Assembly: GCA_019187185.1 (NCBI GenBank)
Contig: JABAQU010000006.1
Location: forward strand, 38,168 to 102,167
Length of the DNA: 64,000 nucleotides
Reading direction: 5' to 3'
Source: Steroidobacteraceae bacterium
Lineage (GTDB): Bacteria > Pseudomonadota > Gammaproteobacteria > Steroidobacterales > Steroidobacteraceae
Below, piece by piece: positions 32,064 through 41,626 of the stretch (the stretch's first letter is position 1; the number at the start of each line of letters is the position of its first letter). The notes below the pieces were generated by a model. That model was not told the DNA's origin. It searched no databases and saw only the letters and a list, made by a program, of their open reading frames with translations. The position numbers were made by a program, and so were the translations under genes.

Positions 32064-32084
32064 ATGTGACGCTGCACGTCACAT
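32064..32084. promoter_or_regulatory. Inverted repeat upstream of pilA, candidate activator site
   Basis: ATGTGACG (32064-32071) and CGTCACAT (32077-32084) are perfect inverted arms around 5 bases. It lies about 150 bases upstream of the predicted pilA start, at a distance typical of sigma-54 enhancer sites, so PilR binding is a reasonable guess. The rest of 31854-32231 apart from this site and the promoter shows no gene. Confidence 0.4.
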
Positions 32085-32231
32085 TCACGGGCGATCCAAA
32101 TTGATTGAGAGGTCATGAATGTCGGGGCGGCGCCAATGCGAGATCACCCGCCCGGAACCCCTTCATCCTGCCCGGGCCAGCAACCAGGCCGCCGATCCGG
32201 CGTCCTGACGCGGCTGGGCCGCTGGCCTCAT

Positions 32232-33005
32232 TCACGCCGACTTCGATCCGCGCGCAGTGACCCGGCTTTTCTGCACGCGCGCGACGACGAGCAGCCCGAC
32301 GAGAAGCAGCGTGAACAGCGGGCTCAGGAACACGAGCCAGATCGGCGAGAGGTTGCTGCCCGCGATCCCGGTCAGGATGACGAACACCCACAGCGCGCCC
32401 ATCGCATAACCCGAGAGGCGGGCGAGCCGCCCCGGTTCGCCGTCGAGCTTGTACCAGGCATAGAGCTGCAGGCCCACCGACAGCGGTACCGTCAGGAAGA
32501 ACAGCTGGGTGATGACGGCCGCAATCCAGCCGAACTCGTCGGGTGGCGGGACGACCACGTTTTTCTCGGCCTTCATCAGCGGCTCCACCCAGGCCGCCTT
32601 TTCCGGCCTGGCCGCTCCTTCGCGCCAGCGCAGCGCGTGCTCGATCGAATCCTCGGCGAAGACCTTGCCGTGGAAGTCATTGGCGACGGCGCGGATCTCG
32701 TCGATGGCCTGCGGCTTGTCGAAGGCGAACCAGGCGATGGTCTCGCCGCTGCCCGGCGCGTACTGCGGCGAGCCGGAGTTGTAGAAGCCATCCCGCACGG
32801 GCTTGCCGTCGCGGTACGGCAGCAGCACGAGGCGCACCGGGGCGTCGGTCGTGTAGACGATGCGCCCGTACACGTTGGTGTGCGGTGGTACGCTCGTGGC
32901 GCCCGCGGGGTCGATCTCGTGCAGTTCGATCTGCACGTTCGGCGCGGACTGTGCCATTGCCGAGCCGGTCCACAACAGGGCGATGCCGAGCGCAACTGTC
33001 GTCAT
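32232..33005 (-). CDS. Hypothetical exported membrane protein
   Basis: Not recognised. The 257-residue product has a signal peptide (residues 1-18, ending GSAMA), a soluble region to about residue 155 that looks beta-rich, and three C-terminal hydrophobic segments (about 160-185, 198-218 and 222-244) ending in a basic tail. The N-terminal part would face the periplasm. It stands alone between pilA and vapBC, divergent from vapBC, so context gives no clear role; a link to pilus function is possible only by position. Confidence 0.7.
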   Translation of the reverse strand: MTTVALGIALLWTGSAMAQSAPNVQIELHEIDPAGATSVPPHTNVYGRIVYTTDAPVRLVLLPYRDGKPVRDGFYNSGSPQYAPGSGETIAWFAFDKPQAIDEIRAVANDFHGKVFAEDSIEHALRWREGAARPEKAAWVEPLMKAEKNVVVPPPDEFGWIAAVITQLFFLTVPLSVGLQLYAWYKLDGEPGRLARLSGYAMGALWVFVILTGIAGSNLSPIWLVFLSPLFTLLLVGLLVVARVQKSRVTARGSKSA

Positions 33006-33130
33006 GCCCCGATCCTGGGTGCATGGCCGCGCGCGGCAAAGGGTGGATGTGCCGAGTCGTCGAGTGCGTCACAACACGCGCAGGCTGCTGCACGGCACGC
33101 CAATCGGGGCGAAGACGCGAGATTTGCACG

Positions 33131-33173
33131 TCGACAGGGCGGGGTGCTTAGGATATATATGAGACATATATAT
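33131..33173 (+). promoter_or_regulatory. vapBC promoter and perfect operator palindrome
   Basis: TCGACA (33131-33136) and TATATA (33154-33159) with a 17-base spacer form a good promoter. The -10 lies inside a perfect inverted repeat, ATATATATG (33153-33161) and CATATATAT (33165-33173) around AGA. This is the expected binding site of the AbrB-type antitoxin encoded 15 bases downstream, giving autorepression. Confidence 0.65.
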
Positions 33174-33187
33174 GAACCGGGGCAATC

Positions 33188-33418
33188 ATGAGAACTGCCA
33201 GGCTGTTCAGGAATGGCGACAGTCAGGCCGTGCGCCTGCCGAAGGAGTTTCGTCTGCCGGGCACGGAAGTCTGGATCAGCAAGTCCGGCAATGCCGTGGT
33301 GCTGCGCCCCAAGGAGGCCTCGTGGGAGTCCATGCTGGCCGCGCGTTCGCGCTTCACGCCGGACTTCATGCGCGAGCGGAAGCAGCCCGCCGAAGCTGAA
33401 GGGCGCGAGCGGCTGTAG
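33188..33418 (+). CDS. vapB: AbrB/SpoVT-type antitoxin VapB
   Basis: A 76-residue antitoxin with the swapped-hairpin DNA-binding fold at its N-terminus (ARLFRNGDSQAVRLPKEF and VWISKSGNAVVLRPK), the usual MazE/VapB signature, and a charged C-terminal tail for toxin binding. Its TAG stop shares one base with the GTG start of vapC. A perfect operator palindrome precedes it. Confidence 0.9.
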   Translation: MRTARLFRNGDSQAVRLPKEFRLPGTEVWISKSGNAVVLRPKEASWESMLAARSRFTPDFMRERKQPAEAEGRERL

Positions 33419-33822
33419 TGCGCTGGCTGCTCGATACGGATACCGTCATCGCGTTGCTGCGCGGTTCCTCGCCACGGCTCGACCGGAGGGTAAACTCGCG
33501 GCCGGTCGGGCAGATCGGCTTGTCGAGCATCACGCTGGCCGAGCTGCATTTCGGCGTCGCCCGCAGTTCGCGACCGCGCGAGAATGCAAACGCGCTCACG
33601 GCCTTCCTGGAATCATTCGTGACCGCACCATTCGATACTGCCGCGGCGTCTGCCTATGGTCCCGTGCGTCAGCGCCTGAGCGCAGGTGGTACGCCAATCG
33701 GGCCACTCGACACGCTGATCGCGGCGCACGCGCTGGCGCTGGCGGCTGTTCTGGTCACCCGCAACGTGCGGGAATTTCGCCGCGTCGGCGGGCTGCGGGT
33801 GGAGAACTGGCTCGCGCCCTGA
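33418..33822 (+). CDS. vapC: PIN-domain toxin VapC
   Basis: Predicted endoribonuclease toxin, 134 residues. The GTG start gives MRWLLDTDTVIALLRG with the first catalytic aspartates, followed by the LAELHFG glutamate, PLDTLIAAHALA and LVTRNVREFRRVGGL; the acidic site is complete. It differs in sequence from the vapC at 21427, so the two are separate modules. Convergent with pilR, 16 bases away. Confidence 0.9.
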   Translation: MRWLLDTDTVIALLRGSSPRLDRRVNSRPVGQIGLSSITLAELHFGVARSSRPRENANALTAFLESFVTAPFDTAAASAYGPVRQRLSAGGTPIGPLDTLIAAHALALAAVLVTRNVREFRRVGGLRVENWLAP

Positions 33823-33838
33823 CTCCCGGCCGCGGAGC

Positions 33839-35206
33839 CTATTCGATCCCGAGCTTCTTGATGCGATAGCGCAGCGCGCGAAAGGTCATGCCGAGGAGTT
33901 TCGCGGCGGCGGTCTTGTTGTAGCGGGTCTGCTCGAGCGCCTTGACGATCGCGTCGCGCTCGATGCTGTCGAGCTGCTCGCCGAGCGCGCCGCCGCCGAC
34001 CGCCGGTGCGGCGGGCGTACCCCCGGGGGAAACGACGGGGGCTTCAGGCTGGGGTTCGGGCAGCGGCGCGCGCACCTGGATGTTGGCCGCCTCGATGGTG
34101 TCGGTGACGCAGAGCGTGAGTGCGCGCTCGAGCACGTTCTCGAGCTCGCGCACGTTGCCGGGGAAGCTGTGGGCCTTGAGCACGGCGAGCGCGCTGTCGC
34201 CGATCGCCGGGGCCTCGACTCCCATGCGTCGCGACAGGCGGCGCACGATCGCCTCGGCGAGATCGGGGATGTCGTCAGCGCGCTCGCGCAGCGACGGCAC
34301 GCGCATCTCGATCACGTCGATGCGGTAGTACAGGTCTTCGCGGAAGCGGCTCTCGCGCACGAGCGCGGCGAGGTCCTTGTGGGTGGCGGAGAGGATGCGC
34401 ACATCGACAGGCACCTCGCGCGCCTCGCCGATCGGGCGCACGGTTTTCTCCTGGATGACGCGCAGCAGTTTCACCTGCATGTGCAGCGGCAGGTCGGCCA
34501 CTTCGTCGAGGAACAGCGTGCCGCCCTCGGCCGACTGGATGAGCCCCTTGCTGTCGGCTACCGCGCCCGTGAAGCTGCCGCGCTTGTAGCCGAAGAATTC
34601 GCTCTCCATCAGCTCGGTCGGGATCGCGCCGCAGTTGACGGGCACGAAGGGCCCCTCGGCGCGCGACCCCGAATCGTGGATCAGGCGCGCGACGAGTTCC
34701 TTGCCGGTGCCCGATTCCCCCGAGATGTGCACCGGCGCCTGGCTGCGCGCGACCCGCGCGATCATCTGCCGCAGCGCTTCCATGACCGGCGACTGGCCGA
34801 TCAGGCGCGGGCCGCGCACCGTCATGTCCCCGTCGCGCTCCGCGAGGCGGATCGCGCTCGCCACGAGCTTGCGCAGCACGCCGAGATCGAGCGGCTTCGA
34901 GACGAAGTCGAACGCGCCGAGCTTGAGGGCGCGCACCGCCGATTCGACATTGCCGTGCGCCGAGATCACGGCAACCGGGACGAGCGGCTTGTGCTCCCCG
35001 ATCCAGGCGACGAGCTCGAGGCCGTCGCCGTCGGGCAGGCGCATGTCCGTGAGGCAGAGGTCGAAGTGCCGCGCCCCGAGCAATTCGCGCGCGCCGGCGA
35101 GATCGCCGGCGGCGGCGGTGTCGAGGTTCATCCGCGAGAGGGTGAGGCTGACGAGTTCGACGAGGTCCGGTTCGTCGTCGACGACCAGCACGACGGGTCT
35201 GCTCAT
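33839..35206 (-). CDS. pilR: Sigma-54-dependent response regulator PilR
   Basis: Activates pilA transcription with sigma-54 after phosphorylation by PilS. The protein (455 residues) has a receiver domain (about 1-120; DDEPD, phospho-acceptor in LCLTDMRLPDGDG, KPLD), an AAA+ domain (about 135-365) with Walker A GESGTGKE, the sigma-54 contact loop as GSFTGA, and a C-terminal Fis-type helix-turn-helix (YNKTAAAKLLGMTFRALRYR). I chose ATG 35206, overlapping the pilS stop by 4 bases; ATG 35215 would add three residues. The sigma-54 promoter before pilA is its likely target. Confidence 0.94.
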   Translation of the reverse strand: MSRPVVLVVDDEPDLVELVSLTLSRMNLDTAAAGDLAGARELLGARHFDLCLTDMRLPDGDGLELVAWIGEHKPLVPVAVISAHGNVESAVRALKLGAFDFVSKPLDLGVLRKLVASAIRLAERDGDMTVRGPRLIGQSPVMEALRQMIARVARSQAPVHISGESGTGKELVARLIHDSGSRAEGPFVPVNCGAIPTELMESEFFGYKRGSFTGAVADSKGLIQSAEGGTLFLDEVADLPLHMQVKLLRVIQEKTVRPIGEAREVPVDVRILSATHKDLAALVRESRFREDLYYRIDVIEMRVPSLRERADDIPDLAEAIVRRLSRRMGVEAPAIGDSALAVLKAHSFPGNVRELENVLERALTLCVTDTIEAANIQVRAPLPEPQPEAPVVSPGGTPAAPAVGGGALGEQLDSIERDAIVKALEQTRYNKTAAAKLLGMTFRALRYRIKKLGIE

Positions 35207-36840
35207 GCCCTCCATCGTAGCGGATCGGAGAACACGAGGCGGAACACGCTGCCGTCACCGGGACGTGGTTCATAAATCAGCGTGGCGCCGTTCGCCTGGG
35301 CGAGTTCGCGGGCGAGGTAGAGCCCGAGGCCGACACCGCGCGTATCGCTCGTGACGAACGGCTCGAAGATGCGCTCGGCGAGCGATTCGGGGATGCCGCG
35401 GCCGCGGTCGGCCACCTCGAGATACGGGCGCTGCGCGGGCGACAGCCGCCCACTGCGCAGCTCGATGCGCGGCGCCGCCTCGCCACCGTGCTTCAGCGCG
35501 TTCTCGGCGAGGTTCCACACGATCTGGCGCAGCTGGCTGCGGTCGCAACGCACTTCGAGGCCACCCTCGACCCCGTGCAGCGAGACCTGGTCTTCCGGGC
35601 ACGGGAGTGTCGCGCAGAATTCGGCGCGGAACGCGCGTAGCCAGTTGCCGAGGTCGAACTGCTCCGCGCGCAGCGGTTCGCGCCGCGACATCGACTGCAC
35701 GTTCGCGATGATCTCGCTGACCCGGGACGCGTTCGTGCGGATGATCTCGGCGAGCCGGCGGTCCTCGGTGCCGAGGTGGCTCGATTCACCGAGGAGCTGC
35801 GCGGCGTGGCTCATCGCCCCGACCGGATTCCTGATCTCGTGCGCGATGCTCGCCGACAGGCGGCCGAGCGAGGCGAGCTTCAGCTGCTGCACCTTGCCCG
35901 CCACCTCGGTCGTGTCCTCCAGGAACACGATGACGGGTGGCGGGTCGTGTGTGCCGAGTGGCGCGAAATGCGGCAGGATCTCGCTCGCGCCATTGCTCGC
36001 GATGAACGTGGCGCCGCTGTCCTTCGGCCGCTCGCCGCTCTGGCGCCAGGTCGACAGCAGGTAGAGGAGCTTCGGCGAGGCCTCGCCGAGCAGCGCGCCG
36101 GGATAGGCGGCCTGGTCCCCGAGGATGCGCGCGGCGGATTCGTTGATGAGCCGGATGCGGTCCTCCCCGTCGACGACCAGCAGGCTCTCGCGCAGGTGCT
36201 GCACGATGTATTGCGACAGTTCGGCGAGATTGGCGAGATCGACCTCGCGCCGCTTGACCAGCGCCTCGCTCTCCGCAAGGCGCGCAGTGAGCGGCCAGCT
36301 GGCGAGCGCCACCAGGAAGAGGATCACGCCGATCACGCCGGCCGTCGGGTAGTCGGTCGAGGAGCCGGTTCCCCACAGCTGCCCCAGTACCTGCTGCGTG
36401 AGGAGCGCCACGACCGCCGTGGCGGCCATCAGGAGGGTCTGGCGCCCTTCGGCGAGCAGGGCGACTGCCCCGACCGGGACGACAAACAGGATCCCGAGCC
36501 CGCTGCCGACCCCGCCACTCGCGTAGAGGAGGAGCGCGATGGCGAGTGAGTCGACGAGCGAGTGCGACAGCAGCAGCACATGGCGCGGGAGGCGCGGCAG
36601 GCGCTGTGCGAGCACCAGCACGATGCCCGCGATGAAATAGGCCACGCAGATCGCGAAGAAGAGCCGCGGATGCTCGCTGCCGACGGTCGGCTGGGGCAGC
36701 GTGTAGCGATAAATGGCAAAGAGAACCGGCGGGACCAGCAGGCGATAGAGGTTCAGGAGCCCGACGATCCGCCAGCCGAGATCGCCGAGGGTGGATTCGC
36801 GCCCGATTTGATCGACCCCCATTGCCGGGGACTTTAACAT
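35203..36840 (-). CDS. pilS: Pilus sensor histidine kinase PilS
   Basis: Inner-membrane kinase for PilR. It has about six N-terminal membrane segments (roughly residues 20-195), a cytoplasmic PAS domain (about 225-330), the H-box [17 protein letters not shown] with the phosphorylated histidine, an N-box ([11 protein letters not shown]) and G-boxes ([20 protein letters not shown]). The start is ATG 36840 ([11 protein letters not shown]) or ATG 36822 (MGVDQIG); both give the normal length of about 540 residues, and no ribosome-binding site decides. Divergent from sucC by 40 bases. Confidence 0.93.
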   Translation of the reverse strand: MLKSPAMGVDQIGRESTLGDLGWRIVGLLNLYRLLVPPVLFAIYRYTLPQPTVGSEHPRLFFAICVAYFIAGIVLVLAQRLPRLPRHVLLLSHSLVDSLAIALLLYASGGVGSGLGILFVVPVGAVALLAEGRQTLLMAATAVVALLTQQVLGQLWGTGSSTDYPTAGVIGVILFLVALASWPLTARLAESEALVKRREVDLANLAELSQYIVQHLRESLLVVDGEDRIRLINESAARILGDQAAYPGALLGEASPKLLYLLSTWRQSGERPKDSGATFIASNGASEILPHFAPLGTHDPPPVIVFLEDTTEVAGKVQQLKLASLGRLSASIAHEIRNPVGAMSHAAQLLGESSHLGTEDRRLAEIIRTNASRVSEIIANVQSMSRREPLRAEQFDLGNWLRAFRAEFCATLPCPEDQVSLHGVEGGLEVRCDRSQLRQIVWNLAENALKHGGEAAPRIELRSGRLSPAQRPYLEVADRGRGIPESLAERIFEPFVTSDTRGVGLGLYLARELAQANGATLIYEPRPGDGSVFRLVFSDPLRWRA

Positions 36841-36880
36841 TCCGCGAGAATACGCGTTCTTTTTGCGATCCGGCGGGACA

Positions 36881-38068
36881 ATGAATCTCCACGAATACCA
36901 GGCGAAGGAAGTCTTCCGCGAGTACGGCGTGCCCGTGCCGCAGGGACGCGTGGCGCGCAGCGCCGACGAAGCGGTCGCCGCGGCCGAGGCCATCGGCGGC
37001 GCGGTGTGGGTCGTCAAGGCGCAGGTGCACGCGGGCGGGCGCGGCAAGGCGGGCGGCGTGAAGCTCGCGCGCGACCTGCCGGCGGTGCGTGCCGCGGCGG
37101 GCGACATGCTCGGCCGCAAGCTCGTCACGAAGCAGACGGGCGAGGAGGGCCTGCCGATCAACGCGGTCTACGTGGAGTCCGGCTCGGAGATCGCCCGCGA
37201 GATCTACCTGTCGCTCACATTGAACCGCGAGAAAGGGCGCATCGCGCTGATCGGTTCGTCGGCGGGCGGCATGGACATCGAGGAAGTGGCCGAGCACACA
37301 CCGGAGAAGATCGTCACCGTGAATGTGCACCCGGCGGCGGGGCTGCAGCCCTATCAATCCCGGCAGATGGCGTTCGCGCTCGGCTTCGAGGGCAGGCAGA
37401 TCGGCGAGTTCGAGAAGATCGCGACGGCGCTCTACCGCCTCTACCTCGAGCGCGATGCGAGCCTGCTCGAGGTAAACCCGCTGATCGTCACGAAGGCCGG
37501 CCAGCTCGTCGCGCTCGACGCCAAGATCAACATCGACCCGAACGCGCTCTTTCGCCAGCCGGCGCTCGCGGCGCTGCGCGACGTCACGCAGGAAGATGCG
37601 ATGGAAGTGCGCGCGAGCGAGCACGACCTCAACTATGTCTCGCTCGACGGCGACATCGCCTGCATGGTGAACGGCGCGGGGCTCGCGATGGCGACCATGG
37701 ACCTGATCAAGCTGCACGGCGGGCAGCCCGCGAACTTCCTCGACGTGGGCGGCGGCGCGACCGCCGAACGCGTCACCGAGGCGTTCAAGCTGATCCTGTC
37801 CAATCCGAACGTGCGCGCGATCCTCGTCAACATCTTCGGCGGCATCGTGCGCTGCGACCTGATCGCCGAGGGCATCATCACCGCGGCGAAGAAGCTGTCG
37901 CTCGCGGTGCCGGTTGTCGTGCGCCTGCAGGGCACGAATGCCGACAAGGCGCGCGAGATGCTGGCCGCGAGCGGCCTCGCACTCACGCCGGGCGCGGATC
38001 TCACCGATGCCGCAAAGAAGGTCGTCGCGCTGGCGGCAGAAGGTTCGAGCAGGAAGGGCAAGGCATGA
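36881..38068 (+). CDS. sucC: Succinate-CoA ligase beta subunit SucC
   Basis: Nucleotide-binding ATP-grasp subunit of succinyl-CoA synthetase (TCA cycle). The 395 residues begin [20 protein letters not shown], typical of SucC, which decided the start over an upstream in-frame codon at 36863. Further marks are [15 protein letters not shown] near 45-60, the [11 protein letters not shown] metal site and [16 protein letters not shown]. It overlaps sucD by ATGA. Confidence 0.97.
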   Translation: MNLHEYQAKEVFREYGVPVPQGRVARSADEAVAAAEAIGGAVWVVKAQVHAGGRGKAGGVKLARDLPAVRAAAGDMLGRKLVTKQTGEEGLPINAVYVESGSEIAREIYLSLTLNREKGRIALIGSSAGGMDIEEVAEHTPEKIVTVNVHPAAGLQPYQSRQMAFALGFEGRQIGEFEKIATALYRLYLERDASLLEVNPLIVTKAGQLVALDAKINIDPNALFRQPALAALRDVTQEDAMEVRASEHDLNYVSLDGDIACMVNGAGLAMATMDLIKLHGGQPANFLDVGGGATAERVTEAFKLILSNPNVRAILVNIFGGIVRCDLIAEGIITAAKKLSLAVPVVVRLQGTNADKAREMLAASGLALTPGADLTDAAKKVVALAAEGSSRKGKA

Positions 38069-39135
38069 GCATCCTCGTCAACAAGCACACCCGGGTCATT
38101 TGCCAGGGCTTCACGGGCAAGCAGGGCACGTTCCATTCGCAGCAGTGCCTCGATTACGGCACGCGCCTCGTCGGCGGCGTCACGCCGGGCCGCGGCGGCG
38201 AGAAGCATCTCGGCCTGCCCGTGTTCGACACCACGCACGAGGCCGTCAAGCAGACGGGCGCCACCGCGAGCATGATCTACGTGCCGCCGCCGTATGCCGC
38301 CGACGCGATCCTCGAGGCGGCCGACGCGGGCATCGAGCTCGTCGTGTGCATCACCGAGGGCATCCCGGTGAACGACATGGTGAAGGTGAAGGCGGCGCTC
38401 GCCGGCAAGGGCACGCGGCTCGTCGGCCCGAACTGCCCCGGCGTCATCACGCCCGACGAGTGCAAGATCGGCATCATGCCGGGCTTCATCCACAAGAAGG
38501 GTGCGATCGGCGTCGTGTCACGTTCCGGTACGCTCACCTACGAGACCGTATTCCAGACCACGAACAACGGGCTCGGGCAGAGCACCTGCGTCGGCATCGG
38601 GGGCGACCCGGTGCGCGGCATGAATTTCGTCGATGTGCTCGAGCTCTTCGAGCGTGACCCGGGGACCGAAGGCATCATCATGGTGGGCGAGATCGGCGGC
38701 AGCGACGAGGAAGCGGGCGCCGAGTTCATCCGCCGCTTCGTCTCGAAGCCGGTGGTCGCGTACATCGCCGGGGTCACGGCCCCGCCCGGCAAGCGCATGG
38801 GCCACGCAGGCGCCATTGTCGCCGGCGGCAAGGGCACGGCGGCCGACAAGTACCGTGCGCTCGAGCGCGCGGGCGTGCGGACCGTGAAATCGCCGGCCGA
38901 TCTCGGCAGCGCCATGCGCGAGCTCCTGTTCAAGCGCCGCAAGAGCGCGGCGGCGGCGCGCCATGTCGAGCCTCGGCCTGCGGCGAAGAAGAAAGCCGCG
39001 CCCAAGCGCAAGCCTGCCGCGAAGCGCAAGGCGGCGCCGAAGCGCCAGGCAGCGCCGAAGCGCAAGGCAGCGCCGAAACGCAAGGTGGCGGCGCGGCGAA
39101 AGGTTGCGGCGCGGCGCGCCCGTAGACCGAAGTGA
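38065..39135 (+). CDS. sucD: Succinate-CoA ligase alpha subunit SucD with basic repeat tail
   Basis: CoA-binding subunit carrying the phosphorylated histidine. Residues 1-295 are a normal Suc[42 protein letters not shown] and the active-site GHAGAIV. The protein then continues to 356 residues with a tail from about residue 306 made of six-residue units such as AAPKRK and PAAKRK, rich in Lys, Arg, Ala and Pro, resembling histone H1 or bacterial nucleoid-protein tails. SucD normally ends near 290 residues. The tail is in frame, uses the same codon style and runs up to the nadE start (GTGA overlap). Confidence 0.94.
   Translation: MSILVNKHTRVICQGFTGKQGTFHSQQCLDYGTRLVGGVTPGRGGEKHLGLPVFDTTHEAVKQTGATASMIYVPPPYAADAILEAADAGIELVVCITEGIPVNDMVKVKAALAGKGTRLVGPNCPGVITPDECKIGIMPGFIHKKGAIGVVSRSGTLTYETVFQTTNNGLGQSTCVGIGGDPVRGMNFVDVLELFERDPGTEGIIMVGEIGGSDEEAGAEFIRRFVSKPVVAYIAGVTAPPGKRMGHAGAIVAGGKGTAADKYRALERAGVRTVKSPADLGSAMRELLFKRRKSAAAARHVEPRPAAKKKAAPKRKPAAKRKAAPKRQAAPKRKAAPKRKVAARRKVAARRARRPK
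38980..39132 (+). repeat. Degenerate 18-bp tandem repeats coding the SucD tail
   Basis: Roughly seven degenerate units with an 18-base period, each encoding a six-residue block of the type [12 protein letters not shown] or VAARRK. Lys, Arg, Ala and Pro make up nearly the whole stretch. The units differ by synonymous and conservative changes, so the tail is not a fresh slippage product. Confidence 0.75.
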
Positions 39136-40763
39136 GCCCATCCGCGCCGCTGCGCATCGCACTCGCCCAATACGATTTCCTGGTCGGCGACGTGCGAGGC
39201 AACGTCGCGCGGGTGATCGACACGGCACACGCGGCGCGCGCGCAGCGAGCGGACCTCGTCGTCTTCCCGGAGCTCGCGCTGTCGGGCTATCCGCCCGAAG
39301 ACCTGCTGTTCCATCGCGGCTTTCGCCTGCAGGTCGAGGCGGGACTCGCCGAAGTCTGTCGCGGCGTCGGCGACATCGCGGTGCTGGTCGGGCTGCCGGA
39401 GTACAGCGGCAGCCAGATCTACAACTCGGCGGCGCTGGTCGCGCGGGGTGCCGTGCAGGCGATGCACCGCAAGACCGAGCTGCCGAACTACCAGGTGTTC
39501 GACGAGAAGCGCTATTTCAGCGCGGGCGCGCAGCCGACCGTGGTCGACGTCGGCGGTGTCGCGCTCGGGATCCTCATCTGCGAGGACATCTGGGAGCCCG
39601 ACGCCGCGCAGCTCGCGCGCTCGGCGGGCGCAAGGCTGCTGGTGGTCGCGAATGCCTCGCCGTACCAGTTGCACAAGCAGCGCGATCGCGAGGAGGCCGC
39701 GCGCGCGCGCACGCGCGATGTCGGCTTGCCGCTCGCGTACGTCAATGTGGTCGGTGGCCAGGACGAACTCGTGTTCGATGGCCAGTCCTTCGTGATGGAC
39801 GCGACGGGCGGAATCACGATGCGCGCGCCCGCGTGGACGGAGGGCCTGCACGTCGTCGAGTTCGAGCGCGCGGCGCGCGGGGCCGTCGTGCCGCGGCCGG
39901 CAGCCGTGACTCCGGAACTGCCGGAAGTCGCGAGCGTCTACGGCGCGCTCGTCGTCGGTGTGCGCGACTACGTCACGAAGCACCGCTTCCCCGGTGTCGT
40001 GATGGGCCTGTCGGGCGGGATCGATTCGGCGCTCACGCTCGCGATCGCGGTCGATGCCCTCGGGCCTGCGCACGTGCACGCGGTCATGATGCCGTCGCGC
40101 TACACCTCGGCGATGAGCCTCGAGGATGCGCAAGGGCAGGCGGATCTCCTCGGTGTCCGATACAGCGTGTTGCCGATCGAGGCGATGTTCGAGGCGACGC
40201 TCGCGACGCTCGCCGCGGAGTTCGCCGGCCGTCCGCCCGATGCCACTGAGGAGAACATCCAGTCGCGTTGCCGCATGCTCCTGCTGATGGGCCTGTCGAA
40301 CAAGACCGGCCGCATGCTGCTCACGACCGGCAACAAGAGCGAAATGGCGGTCGGCTACGCGACGCTCTACGGTGACATGGCGGGCGGCTTCGCGCCGATC
40401 AAGGACTGCAGCAAGCAGCTCGTCTACCGGCTCGCGGAGTACCGCAACGCTGTGTCGCCGGCGATCCCGCAGCGGGTCATCGACCGGCCGCCGTCGGCGG
40501 AACTGCGCGAGGGGCAGAAGGACAGCGACTCACTGCCGCCGTACGACATCCTCGACCCGATCCTCGCGGCATTCATCGAGGAGGACCTCTCGGTCGACGA
40601 AATCTGTGCGCGCGGCTTCGAGCGCGCGACCGTGGGCCGCGTGCTCGATCTCGTGAAGCGCAATGAATACAAGCGGCGGCAGGCGCCGCCCGGCGTGCGC
40701 GTGAGCCGCCGCGCGTTCGGCCGCGACTGGCGCTATCCGATCACGAACGGCTACCGCCGCTGA
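39132..40763 (+). CDS. nadE: Glutamine-dependent NAD+ synthetase NadE
   Basis: Amidates nicotinic acid adenine dinucleotide to NAD+, drawing ammonia from glutamine. The 543 residues combine an N-terminal nitrilase-type glutaminase (catalytic E in [15 protein letters not shown] in [10 protein letters not shown] in [11 protein letters not shown]) and a C-terminal synthetase with the PP-loop [10 protein letters not shown] and [11 protein letters not shown]. The start is the GTG overlapping the sucD stop, which suggests co-translation with the TCA-cycle genes. Confidence 0.96.
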   Translation: MSPSAPLRIALAQYDFLVGDVRGNVARVIDTAHAARAQRADLVVFPELALSGYPPEDLLFHRGFRLQVEAGLAEVCRGVGDIAVLVGLPEYSGSQIYNSAALVARGAVQAMHRKTELPNYQVFDEKRYFSAGAQPTVVDVGGVALGILICEDIWEPDAAQLARSAGARLLVVANASPYQLHKQRDREEAARARTRDVGLPLAYVNVVGGQDELVFDGQSFVMDATGGITMRAPAWTEGLHVVEFERAARGAVVPRPAAVTPELPEVASVYGALVVGVRDYVTKHRFPGVVMGLSGGIDSALTLAIAVDALGPAHVHAVMMPSRYTSAMSLEDAQGQADLLGVRYSVLPIEAMFEATLATLAAEFAGRPPDATEENIQSRCRMLLLMGLSNKTGRMLLTTGNKSEMAVGYATLYGDMAGGFAPIKDCSKQLVYRLAEYRNAVSPAIPQRVIDRPPSAELREGQKDSDSLPPYDILDPILAAFIEEDLSVDEICARGFERATVGRVLDLVKRNEYKRRQAPPGVRVSRRAFGRDWRYPITNGYRR

Positions 40764-40766
40764 GCG

Positions 40767-41573
40767 TCACCAGAATTTCCACCAGCGCTTCTTTTCGGCC
40801 ACGCGGCGCGTTTCGGCCGGGAAGTTGAGCGCATAGACGGCACGGGCCTGCTCGGCGAGGGGCTTGAGACCGAGGCGATCGTACGATTCGATCATGATCT
40901 CGAGGGCCTCGCGCACTGCGGGTGAGCCGTCGTACTGTTCGATCGTCTGCTTCGCGCGTTGCGCCGCGGCGACCCAGGCGCCCCGCTTCACGTAGTAGCG
41001 CGCGACATAGAGCTCGTAGTCGGCGAGGCGGTTGCGTAGATACAGCATGCGGCGCCGCGCATCGTGCGCATACTCGCTCTTCGGATACTGCTCGACGACC
41101 ACCTTGAACGACGCGAAGGCTTTCGCCGCGGTCTGCGGCGGACGCTCGGACAGGTCGACATTGAACAGCCGCTCGATCCGGTTCGGCATGCGCTCGAAAT
41201 CGACGAGCCCCTTGATGTACCACGCGTAATCGACACGCGGGTGGGTCGGGTTCTCGCGGATGAAGGTCTCCGCGGCATCGATCGCGCTCTCGGCTTCGCG
41301 CCCGCGGTAGTAGGCATAGATCAGGTCGAGGCGCGCCTGGCGCGATTCGGGTGCGAACGGGTAGCGCGCGGTGAGCGCCTCGTACATGCGGATCGAATTG
41401 TCGAAGTCCTGGTTCATCAGCGCCTTGTGGGCCTGCTGATACAGCACCTCGGGGTTGGTCTTCGCGTACTCGTCCTGCCGGTTGGTGCGGCAGCCCGCCA
41501 CGGCGACGAGAACGGCGAGCGCGACGAACAGGATCGGGCGACCGCCGGGCGGCGCGGAGAATCTCGACTTCAA
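40767..41573 (-). CDS. bamD: Outer membrane assembly lipoprotein BamD
   Basis: TPR lipoprotein of the BAM complex that inserts beta-barrel proteins into the outer membrane. I chose the TTG start at 41573: AGAGG lies 8 bases before it, and the product has a short basic lead, a hydrophobic core (ILFVALAVLVAVAG) and a lipobox ending in cysteine (AVAGC). No ATG gives a sensible signal peptide. The mature part has five TPR-like repeats, including YQQAHKALMNQDFDNSIRMY and the closing KRWWKFW. 268 residues in total. Divergent from rluD, as is common. Confidence 0.93.
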   Translation of the reverse strand: MKSRFSAPPGGRPILFVALAVLVAVAGCRTNRQDEYAKTNPEVLYQQAHKALMNQDFDNSIRMYEALTARYPFAPESRQARLDLIYAYYRGREAESAIDAAETFIRENPTHPRVDYAWYIKGLVDFERMPNRIERLFNVDLSERPPQTAAKAFASFKVVVEQYPKSEYAHDARRRMLYLRNRLADYELYVARYYVKRGAWVAAAQRAKQTIEQYDGSPAVREALEIMIESYDRLGLKPLAEQARAVYALNFPAETRRVAEKKRWWKFW

Positions 41574-41626
41574 ACGGGGGGCCTCTCGTTGGAATATGGC
41601 CGCGAAACCGGGAGTATAGACAAATA

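Noticed and set aside
32064..32084. The TGTGA...TCACA repeat as a CRP site
   Set aside because: The spacer between the half-sites is 9 bases, not the 6 required for CRP.
33172..33399. An alternative 75-codon frame over the vapB antitoxin
   Set aside because: It starts within the operator and lacks the AbrB pattern, which is intact in the other frame.
38980..39132. The regular repeats as a CRISPR array or minisatellite outside genes
   Set aside because: The units are degenerate, have no spacers and are in frame with SucD; they encode a protein tail.
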